DNA of 64,000 nucleotides from NCBI GenBank assembly GCA_024399545.1, contig JAKSNS010000007.1, positions 1-64,000 of the forward strand, in the 5' to 3' direction. The stretch comes from Paludibacteraceae bacterium. Its GTDB lineage: Bacteria; Bacteroidota; Bacteroidia; Bacteroidales; Paludibacteraceae. Within the stretch, counting starts at the first letter, position 1. Each line of letters opens with the position of its first letter. A model generated the notes under the pieces. That model ran no database searches. It had not been told where the DNA came from and worked only from the letters and a program-made list of their open reading frames with translations. Shown piece by piece: positions 34,381-44,463 of this stretch. A program made the position numbers and the translations under genes.

Positions 34381-35739
34381 ATGACAAAACCAGGGATACC
34401 AAAAGGCACACGTGATTTCTCGCCTGCCGAGATGGCGAAACGTAACTATATTTTCGGTGTAATACGTTCGGTGTTCGAGAATTACGGATTTCGCCAGATT
34501 GAGACACCTTCAATGGAGAACCTCTCTACCCTGATGGGAAAATATGGTGAGGAGGGTGACAAACTGCTCTTCAAGATACTTAACTCAGGCGACTGGGCTC
34601 ACGACCTTCAGGACGAAGAGCTGCTCGGCAGAAACAGCATCCGCCTGACCAACCGCATATCCGAGAAGGGTTTAAGATACGACCTCACCGTGCCTTTCGC
34701 ACGTTACGTCGTGCAGCACCGTGATGAGGTGACATTCCCTTTCAAGAGATACCAGATACAGCCTGTTTGGCGTGCTGACCGTCCGCAGAAGGGACGTTAC
34801 CGTGAGTTCTTCCAGTGCGATGCCGACGTTGTGGGCTCTGACTCGCTGCTGTACGAGGCTGAAATGATAGAGATGATTGACCAGGCCTTCCGCAAATTCG
34901 GCTTCCCCGTAACCATCAAGGTCAACAACCGGAAGATACTTGCAGGTATCGCTGAATTGATAGATGCAGCTGAGAAAATCGTCGAAATCACCGTGGCTAT
35001 CGACAAACTTGACAAGATAGGAATGGAGGGTGTCACCAAGGAACTTGCCGAACGTGGATTGTCAGATGGACAGATTGAGAAACTCAAACCTGTGATACTT
35101 CTTCAGGGTAATAATCAGGAGAAAATAGCATCTCTGCGTGAGACCCTGAAAGGCATAACCATAGCCGAGAAAGGTCTGGACGAGATGGAGTTCGTGATGA
35201 AATGCGTGGGAGAATCGGACATTGAGAACAAAGTCGAGATAGATTTGACCCTCGCTCGGGGACTGAACTACTATACTGGGACAATCCTTGAGGTTAAGGC
35301 TGACAACGTCGAGATGGGCTCAATCTCAGGCGGCGGACGTTACGACAACCTGACGGGCATTTTCGGCATGGAGGGTGTGTCGGGCGTTGGTTTCTCGTTT
35401 GGGGCAGACAGGATTTACGATGTGCTGACAATGCTGAACCTATTCCCAGAGGAGGCTCAGAGAGGCACGAAACTCATATTCCTCGCTTTTGATCAGAAAG
35501 GTATCGAGTACAGTTTGCCAATGGTTCGCAAGGCACGCCGTGCGGGAATAGCCACGGAGATTTACCCCGAACCTGCCAAGATGAAGAAGCAGATGACCTA
35601 CGCCAACAACAACAATATACCTTTCGTGGCAATCGTTGGCGACAACGAGATGGCTGAAGGAAAAGTCATGCTGAAGAATATGGTGAGTGGCGAGCAGACA
35701 CTCATGACAATAGAAGAGATAATTGACAAGATATTATGA
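34381..35739 (+). CDS. hisS: Histidyl-tRNA synthetase
   Basis: Class II aminoacyl-tRNA synthetase charging tRNA-His. The 452-residue protein has motif 1 near the N-terminus (GTRDFSP, EMENLSTL-like), motif 2 [19 protein letters not shown], the histidine-A loop [21 protein letters not shown] and motif 3 GFSFGADRI, followed by the anticodon-binding domain (IFLAFDQKG to EEIIDKIL). It is 3 nt downstream of waaA and overlaps the DUF4954 gene by 4 nt (ATGA). Confidence 0.95.
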   Translation: MTKPGIPKGTRDFSPAEMAKRNYIFGVIRSVFENYGFRQIETPSMENLSTLMGKYGEEGDKLLFKILNSGDWAHDLQDEELLGRNSIRLTNRISEKGLRYDLTVPFARYVVQHRDEVTFPFKRYQIQPVWRADRPQKGRYREFFQCDADVVGSDSLLYEAEMIEMIDQAFRKFGFPVTIKVNNRKILAGIAELIDAAEKIVEITVAIDKLDKIGMEGVTKELAERGLSDGQIEKLKPVILLQGNNQEKIASLRETLKGITIAEKGLDEMEFVMKCVGESDIENKVEIDLTLARGLNYYTGTILEVKADNVEMGSISGGGRYDNLTGIFGMEGVSGVGFSFGADRIYDVLTMLNLFPEEAQRGTKLIFLAFDQKGIEYSLPMVRKARRAGIATEIYPEPAKMKKQMTYANNNNIPFVAIVGDNEMAEGKVMLKNMVSGEQTLMTIEEIIDKIL

Positions 35740-37745
35740 AAAAGATTTATCAGAAACTGACAGCCGCACAGATTGAACATCTAAAGAAAAACGGTTGTAC
35801 AGCGACAGACTGGGACTTGGTTGAAGTAACACCGCAGTTCTCGCCAGAATACGTGAAAAACGTTGAGTTTTATGGCAAGGTGCGCATGGGTTGTTTCGAG
35901 ACAGTCACTGATCAGTTGGGCGGTATGAAAATGCACACCGGCATTTACAACGCACGCCTGAACAACGTTGAAATCGGCGATAATTGTCTCATCGACCGCA
36001 TTCATAATTATGTCTCCAACTATAAGATTGGCGACAATGTAATAATAGAGAACACCAACCTGATTGTCACTGACGGCTCATCAACATTCGGTAATGGAGT
36101 GAGAGTTCCTGTGATGAACGAGGGTGGCGGCCGCGAGTTGGCAATTTACGACAACCTGTCGTCACATTTGGCGTACGTCCTGACACTGTACCGTCATGAC
36201 ACGGAACTTATCAGAAACATAGAGAAGATGATTGACGATTACGCCGAGAGCCGCCGCAGCACAGTCGGTACTATCGAGAGTAACGTCAGGATTTTCAATT
36301 GCGGAACCATCAAGAACACTTATATAGGCGAAGGAACATCTTTGGGTGGTGTGTCGAAACTGTCAAACGGCTCTATCAACTCAAACGCTGCTGCGCCCGT
36401 ACACTTGGGGTCAGGCGTGAAATGCAACGATTTTATCATATCGTCAGGCTCTGAGATAACAGACTCGACACTCATCAGCCGTTGTTTCATTGGTCAGGGA
36501 TGTTACATGGGTAAGCACTATTCTGCGTTGGATTCGGTCTTTTTTGCGAATTGCCAAGGTTTTCATGGCGAGGCTACGGCTATTTTCGCAGGACCATACA
36601 CAGTGTCGCACCACAAATCAAGTCTGCTTATTGCCGGTATGTTCTCGTTCCTCAACGCAGGTTCGGCATCAAACCAGAGCAACCACATGTACAAACTCGG
36701 TCCTATCCACCAAGGCGTAGTTGAACGTGGCTCAAAGACTACTTCCAACTCGTACTTGCTGTGGCCGGCACGTGTCGGAACATTCACGTTGGTCATGGGA
36801 CGTCACACTAAACATTCTGATACTTCCGACCTGCCATTCTCATATCTGATTGAGAACGCTACGGAGAGCTTCCTGATACCTGCCGTGAACCTGAGAAGCG
36901 TCGGAACAGTGCGCGACGCACAGAAATGGCCTAAACGTGACAACCGCAAAGACCCGAAAAAGCTCGATTCCATCAACTTCAACCTGCTCAGTCCATATAC
37001 GGTGCAGAAGATGTACGACGGTATTAAAGTGTTGAAAGAACTGACACGTTTGGCAGGCGAGAACAATGAGATATATACTTACCAGAACTGTAAGATTCGC
37101 AACTCAAGCCTCAAAAAGGGAATATACCTGTACAATATTGCCATTACTAAATTCCTGGGCAACTCTCTCATCTCACGTATCAGCAAAAGCGACGACTACA
37201 AAACGGAACTCCAGTTGTGTACAATAGAAGAACTCAGAAAGAGACTCAAACCAAACACCGGAATAGGACTTGGACGTTGGATTGACGTTAGTGGAATGAT
37301 TTGTCCTAAAGAGGCTCTGGACAGTGTGTTGACAGACATAAGGAACGGCAAACTGACGATTGCGCAGGCGGAAGAGAGGATAGCTGATATTCACAGTCAC
37401 TATTACGAATACGAGTGGACCTGGGCTTACGACAAGATTTGCCAATTTACAGGTAAAAACGCCGACACTCTGACAATACAGGATCTCATAGACATCGTCA
37501 AGAAGTGGAAGAATGCCGTTGTTACCCTTGACAATATGCTTTATGAGGATGCCAAAAAGGAGTTTGACCTTAATTCAAAGATTGGTTTCGGTGTTGACGG
37601 CTCGGAAAATGACAGAATGGACGATTTCACCGCTGTCCGCGGAGAATTTGAGCAAAATTCTTTTGTCAAGAACTGCAAGGAGCATATCGTGAACAAAGAG
37701 GCATTGGGTGACAAGACAATAGAAATGTTAGAGAGATTGGCGTAA
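35736..37745 (+). CDS. DUF4954 family left-handed beta-helix protein
   Basis: A 669-residue protein. Its N-terminal and middle parts (about 60-330) are rich in hexapeptide-like turns ([54 protein letters not shown]), which predicts a left-handed parallel beta-helix as in sugar-nucleotide acyl- and nucleotidyltransferases. The C-terminal third is helical. It matches the Bacteroidota DUF4954 family, for which I know no assigned reaction. Placement with waaA suggests, but does not show, an envelope or sugar role. No signal peptide. Confidence 0.8.
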   Translation: MKKIYQKLTAAQIEHLKKNGCTATDWDLVEVTPQFSPEYVKNVEFYGKVRMGCFETVTDQLGGMKMHTGIYNARLNNVEIGDNCLIDRIHNYVSNYKIGDNVIIENTNLIVTDGSSTFGNGVRVPVMNEGGGRELAIYDNLSSHLAYVLTLYRHDTELIRNIEKMIDDYAESRRSTVGTIESNVRIFNCGTIKNTYIGEGTSLGGVSKLSNGSINSNAAAPVHLGSGVKCNDFIISSGSEITDSTLISRCFIGQGCYMGKHYSALDSVFFANCQGFHGEATAIFAGPYTVSHHKSSLLIAGMFSFLNAGSASNQSNHMYKLGPIHQGVVERGSKTTSNSYLLWPARVGTFTLVMGRHTKHSDTSDLPFSYLIENATESFLIPAVNLRSVGTVRDAQKWPKRDNRKDPKKLDSINFNLLSPYTVQKMYDGIKVLKELTRLAGENNEIYTYQNCKIRNSSLKKGIYLYNIAITKFLGNSLISRISKSDDYKTELQLCTIEELRKRLKPNTGIGLGRWIDVSGMICPKEALDSVLTDIRNGKLTIAQAEERIADIHSHYYEYEWTWAYDKICQFTGKNADTLTIQDLIDIVKKWKNAVVTLDNMLYEDAKKEFDLNSKIGFGVDGSENDRMDDFTAVRGEFEQNSFVKNCKEHIVNKEALGDKTIEMLERLA

Positions 37746-37748
37746 AAT

Positions 37749-38861
37749 ATGAACCTCATACGACTGAATTGCCTCAACTACAGAAACATTGCGGAGTGCG
37801 ACATTCAATTGTCACCTAAGTTCAATTGTTTGCTTGGGGACAACGGTATGGGGAAAACCAACTTATTGGATGCCATATACTTCCTGTCATTGACCAAGAG
37901 CCACCTTAACTCAATCGACGCACAGTTGGTGAGGCATGGTGAGCCATTCCTGATGTTGCAGGGCAATTATGACAATGACGGTAAGGAGGAGACGATACAG
38001 GCGACAATCAAGCCGCATGTGCGCAAGATGGTCAAAAGGAACGGTAAACCGTACAACCGTATGTCAGACCATATAGGGTTGATTCCAATTGTGCTGATTT
38101 CACCGGTTGACCAACAGATGATAGCCGAAGGAAGTGAGGAGCGAAGGCGTTTCATGGATATGGTCATTTCGCAGTGCGACACACGGTATTTGAACTCACT
38201 GACAAGGTACAACAGTGTGCTGAAAAGCCGTAACGACTTGCTAAAGAAAATGAGCGAGGGCGTTATGGCAAAAGATGCGGAACAACTTTTGGACGTTTTC
38301 GACTGCCAGTTGGCTGACGAGGCAAGGTACATATATGAGAAAAGGCAGGAATTTATCGATGAATTCGTGCCTTTTTTCAACAATATATACCAAGAGATAT
38401 GTTCGTCGAAAGAGCAGGTGAAACTGGAATACGTATCACACTGCGAAAAAGGCGACCTGACATTGCTTCTGAAAGAGTGCCGTATGCGCGACGTTGCCAT
38501 AGGATATACCACCCGAGGTGTTCACAAAGATGATTTACAGATGACCATAGAGGGTTACCCGATAAAGACTACAGGGTCACAAGGTCAGAACAAATCGTTT
38601 GTCACGGCAATGAAACTGGCACAATACCTTTACCTGGGTGAACGCAGAAGAGTAAAGCCAATTTTGCTATTGGACGATGTATTTGACAGGTTAGACAGTA
38701 ACAGAGTTGCGAATATTATCAGAATAGTATCATCCGATGAATTCGGGCAAATCTTCATCACAGACACATCACACAATCACATTGACAAGCTGTTGGCACA
38801 GACAGTCGATGCACCTTTCAAAACATTTTCAGTAAAGGATGGTGAGATAACAGAATTATAA
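37749..38861 (+). CDS. recF: DNA replication and repair protein RecF
   Basis: ABC-type ATPase that recognises DNA gap junctions and, with RecO and RecR, promotes RecA loading. The 370-residue product has Walker A GDNGMGKTN (30-38), the ABC signature region TTGSQGQNKSFVTAMKLAQ and Walker B PILLLDDVFDRLD. Length and motif order are standard. It starts 3 nt after the DUF4954 stop and is followed by a strong terminator hairpin. Confidence 0.95.
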   Translation: MNLIRLNCLNYRNIAECDIQLSPKFNCLLGDNGMGKTNLLDAIYFLSLTKSHLNSIDAQLVRHGEPFLMLQGNYDNDGKEETIQATIKPHVRKMVKRNGKPYNRMSDHIGLIPIVLISPVDQQMIAEGSEERRRFMDMVISQCDTRYLNSLTRYNSVLKSRNDLLKKMSEGVMAKDAEQLLDVFDCQLADEARYIYEKRQEFIDEFVPFFNNIYQEICSSKEQVKLEYVSHCEKGDLTLLLKECRMRDVAIGYTTRGVHKDDLQMTIEGYPIKTTGSQGQNKSFVTAMKLAQYLYLGERRRVKPILLLDDVFDRLDSNRVANIIRIVSSDEFGQIFITDTSHNHIDKLLAQTVDAPFKTFSVKDGEITEL

Positions 38862-38882
38862 GCACTATCAGGCCACAAGAAA

Positions 38883-38911
38883 ATAAGGAAGAGCAGAACG
38901 CTCTTCCTTAT
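38883..38911. terminator. Bidirectional terminator hairpin after recF
   Basis: A 12-bp perfect stem ATAAGGAAGAGC/GCTCTTCCTTAT with a 5-nt loop lies between the convergent ends of recF (38861) and the small gene ending at 38953. A-rich and T-rich flanks let it serve both strands. Confidence 0.7.
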
Positions 38912-38952
38912 ATTTACAAGCACATAAACTTTGTCGAAGCAAAAAGACCTTA

Positions 38953-39156
38953 TTATCTTTTGCCCTTGAATTTCTTGAGAAACGCAACAAGATGGCCAAG
39001 GTTGGCAGCTGTTTGAATGAAAGCATAAATCTTGCTATCACCGAAAGGGTTGTTTTTCAAATGCTTATACTGCGATTTGATTTTTTTCTCTTGCTTATTC
39101 GCACGGCGTTCCAACCTATGACGCCGACGGCGTACTTCATCGATGGTATTAAACAT
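38953..39156 (-). CDS. Small basic conserved protein
   Basis: A 67-residue, strongly basic protein (MFNTIDEVRRRRHRLERRANKQEKKI, KNNPFGDSKIY, LVAFLKKFKGKR). It commonly ends the YtxH/holin-like operon in Bacteroidales by my recollection; its function is unknown. The ATG at 39156 overlaps the preceding gene by 8 nt; the longer frame to 39216 lies inside that gene and is rejected. Confidence 0.6.
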   Translation of the reverse strand: MFNTIDEVRRRRHRLERRANKQEKKIKSQYKHLKNNPFGDSKIYAFIQTAANLGHLVAFLKKFKGKR

Positions 39157-39511
39157 TTTCTTCGTCCTCCGGATTAAAGTCGTCGTTATACATAATAGAA
39201 CTGAGCATACGGACAATTGGGTTTACGACAAATTTATTGCGGAAAGCAATCAGTAAAACCAACAAAGCGATGAAAATGCCAGAAGATACGAGGCAAGCAG
39301 CCCAAAGAGGCATAACCTTGGAGAGGAGCAATGTAATGCCAACAGCAATAAAGGCAACAGCAAAAAGGACTACCAATAGGCCGATAATCAAATAGATAAT
39401 CCAAGCAAGGATACGGCTGGTTTTCTCAAGGACATTGATTTTGACCAACTCGCCACGGGTCTTAAGATACTCGTATATCTCGGTCAAGAGATTTTCAATC
39501 CTCGTCAACAT
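39149..39511 (-). CDS. Phage holin superfamily III-like membrane protein
   Basis: About 120 residues: a short amphipathic N-terminus (MLTRIENLLTEIYEYLKTRGEL), two membrane hairpin segments (LAWIIYLIIGLLVVLFAVAFIAVGITLLL and LWAACLVSSGIFIALLVLLIAF) and a charged tail (EDEENV), as in the Phage_holin_3_6/YqjE-type family found in ordinary bacterial operons. It is part of a ytxH-like stress cassette and not a prophage. I prefer the ATG at 39511 over 39535, though either overlaps the ytxH-like gene. Confidence 0.7.
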   Translation of the reverse strand: MLTRIENLLTEIYEYLKTRGELVKINVLEKTSRILAWIIYLIIGLLVVLFAVAFIAVGITLLLSKVMPLWAACLVSSGIFIALLVLLIAFRNKFVVNPIVRMLSSIMYNDDFNPEDEENV

Positions 39512-39713
39512 TTGCCTCAATGTTTTCGTCACCAATCTTGTTCATAATCTGATCAACGAATTTCTCGACCTCCTGCTTGGTGAGGTCAGGGAATTTCTCA
39601 GTTACCAAAGCGAAGATTCTGGAACGAGTCTCCTTGCCACTGGCAGGAGCAAAAAGGAAAGCGGCTATCGCACCAAGAAGCGCACCACCAATAAACCATC
39701 CGAATTTTTTCAT
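39495..39713 (-). CDS. YtxH domain protein
   Basis: A 72-residue protein with one glycine-zipper membrane segment (WFIGGALLGAIAAFLFAP) followed by the family hallmark SGKETRSRI and an acidic helical tail. YtxH proteins are small stress-associated envelope proteins. It starts 13 nt after birA and overlaps the holin-like gene, so it belongs to the rpoN-dacB-birA transcript or to a short operon of its own. Confidence 0.8.
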   Translation of the reverse strand: MKKFGWFIGGALLGAIAAFLFAPASGKETRSRIFALVTEKFPDLTKQEVEKFVDQIMNKIGDENIEANVDED

Positions 39714-39726
39714 AATAATAACAGTT

Positions 39727-40452
39727 TTAGATTATATACTTTATTGTCTTGAATTCAAAGCAACGTAGTTTTGAGTCATCTTTTGTCTTTATTGCCAAAA
39801 GCCCATCAGGACGAACACCCATTATCATACCAGTAAACCTCAGCCCATCAGAGTCTATGTATTCATGCCATTCCCCACGGCGATAGAGATTGCTCATATA
39901 TTCATCATAAAAATTCTCGCCGTTAATGTTCCGCTCGTAACGTTTCGTAACACTTAGCGTTATTGCGTCAATGATGTCGCCAACATTGTATTTTTTGCCC
40001 GTCAACTGGAACATACTTACAGGATTAGGTGCATCGCTGAGAAAACGTTCCTGATTGACGTTTAGACCTATTCCCACAACAGCACTTTCTATACATTTGC
40101 CACTCATGGCACTCTCGATAAGTATGCCGCAGAGTTTTAGGTCATTGACATATATGTCATTAGGCCATTTGACCATAAAACGATGTTGGGGCATCGTGTT
40201 ATTAAGAACGTCGAGAATAGCAAGAGCAACAATGTGGTTTAGCACAAAGCCATCAGAAGGGGAAAGTGCATAAGGCTGTAGGTAAATGCTAAGAAGGGCA
40301 TTTGCACCACGTTCACTTTCCCAAGAGTTGCCCCTCTGTCCACGTCCCGCAGTTTGGAACGAGGCTGTGACACAGTCGCCATGAGAGAACATTGAGATGT
40401 GCTCCTTGATGTAAGTAGAAGTAGAGACTATTTCGTCAAAGCTTACCTTCAT
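39727..40452 (-). CDS. birA: Biotin-[acetyl-CoA-carboxylase] ligase
   Basis: Attaches biotin to the carrier domain of biotin-dependent carboxylases through biotinyl-AMP. The 241-residue protein has the adenylate-binding GRGQRGNSWES and the KWPNDIYVNDLKLCGILIE block, then the C-terminal cap. It has no N-terminal helix-turn-helix, so it is a monofunctional ligase without repressor activity. Its start overlaps the end of dacB by 17 nt. Confidence 0.92.
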   Translation of the reverse strand: MKVSFDEIVSTSTYIKEHISMFSHGDCVTASFQTAGRGQRGNSWESERGANALLSIYLQPYALSPSDGFVLNHIVALAILDVLNNTMPQHRFMVKWPNDIYVNDLKLCGILIESAMSGKCIESAVVGIGLNVNQERFLSDAPNPVSMFQLTGKKYNVGDIIDAITLSVTKRYERNINGENFYDEYMSNLYRRGEWHEYIDSDGLRFTGMIMGVRPDGLLAIKTKDDSKLRCFEFKTIKYII

Positions 40453-41815
40453 AACCGTTAATCTCGGAAGTTATAGTTTGCTCTATAAGCGTCTTGACCT
40501 GCTGGCGACTGCACGAAAACTCGTTGACAAAGAAGCAGAAAGAATAACAACGCCCCTTGGAAACAACATAGCCTGCATAAGACTGCACACCACTCATAGA
40601 GCCACTTTTAGCACGAACATATAGAGAGCTGTTCACGAAAAGTGCGGCAACTGTACCCTCCTTGCCACACTGTGGAAGAGAATGGAAAAAGTAATAACCA
40701 TTATCACTGCGCCACATATAGTTTAGGACACCAACAATCTGACGAGGGCTAACGGCATCAAAAGGCGACAAACCATTACCGTCGTACAAGGAGGCTGACG
40801 AGAGGTCAACGCCACGGTTTTTCCACAGGTTAGAGATTGTCCTTACAGCATCGACAGTCGCGGCACTCCCCCCTACACCCTTGGCACCTATGAGACGAAA
40901 AAGATGTTGGGCGAAATGGTTGTTACTTTTGTAATTGGTCTCACGCACAATATGAAATAGCATAGGCGACATATGACTATATAAGATATTATCGCCCACT
41001 GCTTTCCCTTCGTGGGCAGTGCCTGAGACAGATATTCCAGCGTCCTGCAACCTTTTCTTCAGATGTTGCGAAAAAAACATTATAGGGTTCATTATGGCGA
41101 GAGGCTCACCCCATGAAGAGTGATTGCCCATAATTCCCTCTACCAAAATCTCATTGCAGTATGGCAAAGCATAAAGGTGAATGCCGTTGGTTGGACCATC
41201 AACAACCTCAAGACGGTCAATCACGTTAGGCGAACATTCAGGGTATTGAAACGAGAAGTTAACCCCCTGACCAACGCCAGAACTGCGCATACTGATGTTC
41301 CGTACGTTATCATATACCGAAATGCCATAACAACCCACACCATAATAAGTAGAAAGATCTTCAAGTGCCCATTTGTCGGAGACAGGTTCACGACGGACAA
41401 TAGAACCATCCACTACAATGTCACCATTTATAGACCTAATATGACGAGACTTGAGGGCATCAATTAAAGGGCGGAAAAACTCTACATCTTCAAAAAACTC
41501 CGATTCCACCGTTGGGTCGAGTGCCCCCTTAACGTACAAATTACCATTGAGAACACCGTTAGAATCCACAGTGCCGTTGGTAGTGACATTAGTCGTTATG
41601 CGGCTGTCAGCACCCAATATCTCAAGCGACGAAGCAGTCGTGACAAGTTTGAGAACCGAGGCAGGGGTCATCTTAATATCCGCACGATTGTCAACGACAA
41701 CGTGCGACGAGTCAATGTCATATATCATATATGCGACATCAGCGTTGCCCCACCCCTGCCCTTTTAGCATAAGGCAGATTGTCAACAGTAACGATATTAC
41801 ATATATTCTTCTCAT
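40436..41815 (-). CDS. dacB: D-alanyl-D-alanine carboxypeptidase/endopeptidase (PBP4 type)
   Basis: Periplasmic class C low-mass penicillin-binding protein that trims or cleaves peptidoglycan crosslinks. After a signal peptide (MRRIYVISLLLTICLMLKGQG) the three active-site motifs are seen: SVLK (with the nucleophilic Ser in TPASVLKLVTT), SNN (YKSNNHFAQ) and KSG (AKSGSMSG). A long insertion between SxxK and SxN is typical of DacB. The 459-residue length fits. It overlaps rpoN by 4 nt and birA by 17 nt. Confidence 0.9.
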   Translation of the reverse strand: MRRIYVISLLLTICLMLKGQGWGNADVAYMIYDIDSSHVVVDNRADIKMTPASVLKLVTTASSLEILGADSRITTNVTTNGTVDSNGVLNGNLYVKGALDPTVESEFFEDVEFFRPLIDALKSRHIRSINGDIVVDGSIVRREPVSDKWALEDLSTYYGVGCYGISVYDNVRNISMRSSGVGQGVNFSFQYPECSPNVIDRLEVVDGPTNGIHLYALPYCNEILVEGIMGNHSSWGEPLAIMNPIMFFSQHLKKRLQDAGISVSGTAHEGKAVGDNILYSHMSPMLFHIVRETNYKSNNHFAQHLFRLIGAKGVGGSAATVDAVRTISNLWKNRGVDLSSASLYDGNGLSPFDAVSPRQIVGVLNYMWRSDNGYYFFHSLPQCGKEGTVAALFVNSSLYVRAKSGSMSGVQSYAGYVVSKGRCYSFCFFVNEFSCSRQQVKTLIEQTITSEINGYEGKL

Positions 41816-43296
41816 CTGATTACTTTGCGCATTTGCACGGTACCTATTCCCAATTCGCCACGATATTTTGAAACGGTGCGACGTTTGACATTATACCCAC
41901 GTTCAAGCAGAAGAGCGGAGAGTTGGTCATCGGTATATGGGGAGGATTTATCCTCAGAGTCTATTATCGCACGAAGATCGGCAAGCACCTTGTTACGAGA
42001 AACCATTTCGCCATCCTCACCCTTGACAGAAGCCGTAAAAAGAGTACGAAGGGATTTTACACCAAAAGGTGTTTGGACGTATTTGTTGGAAGTTGCGCGA
42101 GAGACCGTGCTTTGGTCAAGATTCGTAACCTCAGCGATATCCTGCAAAACCATAGGCAAAAGGTGCGAGGAGTCGCCGGTAAGGAAATAATCACGCTGTT
42201 TCTCTGCAATTGCAGTCATAATAAGGAGAAGAGTCTTGTCCCTAAGACGAAGAGCCTCCATAAAATCCTCGGCCATTTCGATATACTGTTTCGCGAAGTT
42301 ACGCACCTTGGCATCACTGTCTTGAGACATGCTCTGATACTCAGCAGAGAGACGGAGAGGAGGTAGTTTGACATCAGTCAAGGAAATAGAAATATCGCCT
42401 TCATTGACGTTAAGGATTAGTTCAGGGGTTATAGTCCTGTCAGAAAGCGCATTCTCCTGAAGGGAAAGCAAAGGCTTGGGATTAAGTTCGTTGAGCAACC
42501 CCAAAACACTCTTAAATTGGTCTTCGCCAATTCCCAGACGGCTTTGTATAGCATCAAAATTCTGGTTAACCAATTGGCGGTAACAATTCTGCAAAATGTC
42601 ACGGAGAAGTATAACCTCCTTGGTTTCAGCCATTGCGGAGAGTTGCATCAGCAGACATTCCTGAGTGTCACAAGCACCAACGCCTATAGGTTCGAGAGTC
42701 TTGATAATGCCTATTGCAGCCTCTATCTCAGGGAGTGACACATCAACCCCATAGAGGTTGAAATAATCATCCATTATCTCGTCGGGTTGGCGAGTGAGAA
42801 AGCCCTTTTCGTCAAGGCTATCGACAAGATATTCACAAAGTTGGCGCTGTAGTTCGGTTATAGGACGGAAACTGAGTTGGTTTTTGAGCATCTCGTAAGC
42901 ACCCTCGACGACCTCATACTGATGGAAACCTGTCTCGTCAGCCCTTCCTGCCACGTGAATAGTGTCCATCGCCTCATAATATCCGTCGTCACCCTGCATG
43001 ACATCCTCCATCTCCTCGGCAGAGAGGCGTTCTTCGTTGTCAGCGTTTGTCTCGTTGTCAGACTCGAAATCGCCTTCCTCAGTACCGGCATCACTGTTCT
43101 CAGTGTCTGTGACCTCGCCTGATGTATATGCGTCAGCGTCAAGGGCAGGGTTTTTCTCGACCTCCTCAGTCACACGCTGCTCAAGCGACTCGTTGGTACA
43201 CTCAAGGAGCTGCTGAAAGACAATCTGCCGCAAGGATGTGCGTTGCTGCTGGCCTTGCTGCTGCGTCTGGAGTGATGCTTGTTTGAGGTCTGACAT
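41812..43296 (-). CDS. rpoN: RNA polymerase sigma-54 factor
   Basis: Alternative sigma factor for -24/-12 promoters. The 494-residue protein has the Gln-rich activator region I (LQTQQQGQQQRTSLRQIVFQQLLE), an acidic region II, the core-binding domain and a C-terminal RpoN box VKRRTVSKYR with the preceding helix-turn-helix (TNLDQSTVSRATSNKYVQTPFG). Activators are not encoded in the window. It begins a tightly overlapping operon with dacB and birA. The 148-nt gap upstream holds repeat copies. Confidence 0.93.
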   Translation of the reverse strand: MSDLKQASLQTQQQGQQQRTSLRQIVFQQLLECTNESLEQRVTEEVEKNPALDADAYTSGEVTDTENSDAGTEEGDFESDNETNADNEERLSAEEMEDVMQGDDGYYEAMDTIHVAGRADETGFHQYEVVEGAYEMLKNQLSFRPITELQRQLCEYLVDSLDEKGFLTRQPDEIMDDYFNLYGVDVSLPEIEAAIGIIKTLEPIGVGACDTQECLLMQLSAMAETKEVILLRDILQNCYRQLVNQNFDAIQSRLGIGEDQFKSVLGLLNELNPKPLLSLQENALSDRTITPELILNVNEGDISISLTDVKLPPLRLSAEYQSMSQDSDAKVRNFAKQYIEMAEDFMEALRLRDKTLLLIMTAIAEKQRDYFLTGDSSHLLPMVLQDIAEVTNLDQSTVSRATSNKYVQTPFGVKSLRTLFTASVKGEDGEMVSRNKVLADLRAIIDSEDKSSPYTDDQLSALLLERGYNVKRRTVSKYRGELGIGTVQMRKVIR

Positions 43297-43328
43297 AAGT
43301 AGGTATTTTTTTTGTTTATCCTTCGGTA

Positions 43329-43354
43329 GGGCTTGCTCTTTTCTTGCTCTTTTG
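43329..43354 (+). repeat. 26-nt repeat shared with 1262-1287
   Basis: GGGCTTGCTCTTTTCTTGCT and the following TCTTTTG are identical at the two sites. It itself contains a direct repeat (CTTGCTCTTTT twice). Both sites also carry the 42-nt repeat, but in a different relative orientation. Confidence 0.65.
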
Positions 43355-43376
43355 GTTTATATAATAGTAGCCCTCC

Positions 43377-43418
43377 GATTTCAATAATTTCAATAATTTC
43401 ACCTAAAAACCTGGGGGT
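43377..43418 (+). repeat. 42-nt dispersed repeat, copy near rpoN
   Basis: Matches the inverted copy at 1198-1239 with one mismatch. It lies between the rpoN start and the folE stop, so it would be in the rpoN upstream region. Confidence 0.7.
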
Positions 43419-43443
43419 ATGCTGCGACAGAAGAGGGAAGAAA

Positions 43444-44010
43444 TCACTTTTCGCTCCTTATGAGATTCATAAACTCGGCACGTGTCTCAGGACGGGTGAA
43501 GGCACCAGTGAAATCAGAGGTTACGGTTATGGAGTTTTGTTTCTGTACGCCACGCATCTGCATACACATGTGCTGAGCCTCGATGACCACCATGACACCA
43601 AGCGGCTGGAGTGTTTCCTGTATGCAGTCTTTTATCTGTAGCGTGAGGCGTTCCTGCAATTGCAGACGGCGTGAGAAGACATCGACGACGCGGGCAATCT
43701 TGCTAAGTCCAGTGACCTGATGGTTAGGGATATATGCCACATGCGCCTTGCCGAAGAAAGGGAGCATGTGGTGCTCGCAAAGCGAATAAAACTCTATGTC
43801 CTTGACGACCACCATCTGATGGTAATCCTCGTGGAACATGGCGGAACGCAGGATTTCCTCAGGGGACTCGGCGTATCCTTTAGTGTTGTACAACATAGCC
43901 TTGGCTATGCGTTCCGGACTTTTGACAAGGCCCTCACGGTTGGGGTCTTCGCCCAAAAGTTCAAGAATTGCCTTGTAGTGTCCGGCAATCAACTCCTCTT
44001 TTTCGGTCAT
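43444..44010 (-). CDS. folE: GTP cyclohydrolase I
   Basis: Converts GTP to 7,8-dihydroneopterin triphosphate, the first step to folate. The 188-residue protein has the zinc and catalytic block [38 protein letters not shown] and [12 protein letters not shown]. It is the last gene of the aroB-dapB-lepB run and its ATG overlaps the stop of the SPOR gene by 1 nt (TAATG). Confidence 0.95.
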   Translation of the reverse strand: MTEKEELIAGHYKAILELLGEDPNREGLVKSPERIAKAMLYNTKGYAESPEEILRSAMFHEDYHQMVVVKDIEFYSLCEHHMLPFFGKAHVAYIPNHQVTGLSKIARVVDVFSRRLQLQERLTLQIKDCIQETLQPLGVMVVIEAQHMCMQMRGVQKQNSITVTSDFTGAFTRPETRAEFMNLIRSEK

Positions 44011-44453
44011 TATCTTTGTATTTTAACAGGGACGACGTATGCCTCGGCGGAATAGTCGGGAAATCGTTCCAGGAAGTCTTTACGCAGTTCGTTAGCCTCG
44101 GCGCGAGTGAGGCAATTGCCCACCTGAACTTTCCAGAAAGGCACCGAATAAATCACATAAACATCGAGTCTGTCGCTGCCACTCTCAATCTCCTCCTTGA
44201 TTTCGTATGCCCTGGCACGTGATTTAGGACCTTTGTTGCCATAGAAAATCTGAAGGCGAAAGCCGTCAACGGTAGTTCCATGGGCAGGTTGCTCGACAGA
44301 TGCCTGCACAATCTCCTCAATATGGTCGGAGTGATGCACGACGACTTTGTTGTCTTTGCTGTTAGGCTCTGCTAGTATGTCAGCCACAGACACTTGCGCA
44401 CGAAGCACCAATGTCAGTAACGAAAGAGCCATAAGTGATATTATCCTTTGCAT
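44010..44453 (-). CDS. Exported SPOR-domain protein
   Basis: A 147-residue protein with a signal peptide ([20 protein letters not shown]) and a C-terminal SPOR-like domain ([49 protein letters not shown]). SPOR domains bind denuded glycan strands of peptidoglycan. There is no membrane anchor beyond the signal, so it should be periplasmic. It precedes folE with a 1-nt overlap. Confidence 0.8.
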   Translation of the reverse strand: MQRIISLMALSLLTLVLRAQVSVADILAEPNSKDNKVVVHHSDHIEEIVQASVEQPAHGTTVDGFRLQIFYGNKGPKSRARAYEIKEEIESGSDRLDVYVIYSVPFWKVQVGNCLTRAEANELRKDFLERFPDYSAEAYVVPVKIQR

Positions 44454-44463
44454 AACAATAAGT

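Noticed and set aside
39149-39511. Prophage holin
   Set aside because: The holin-like family is common in ordinary YtxH operons and no phage genes are nearby.
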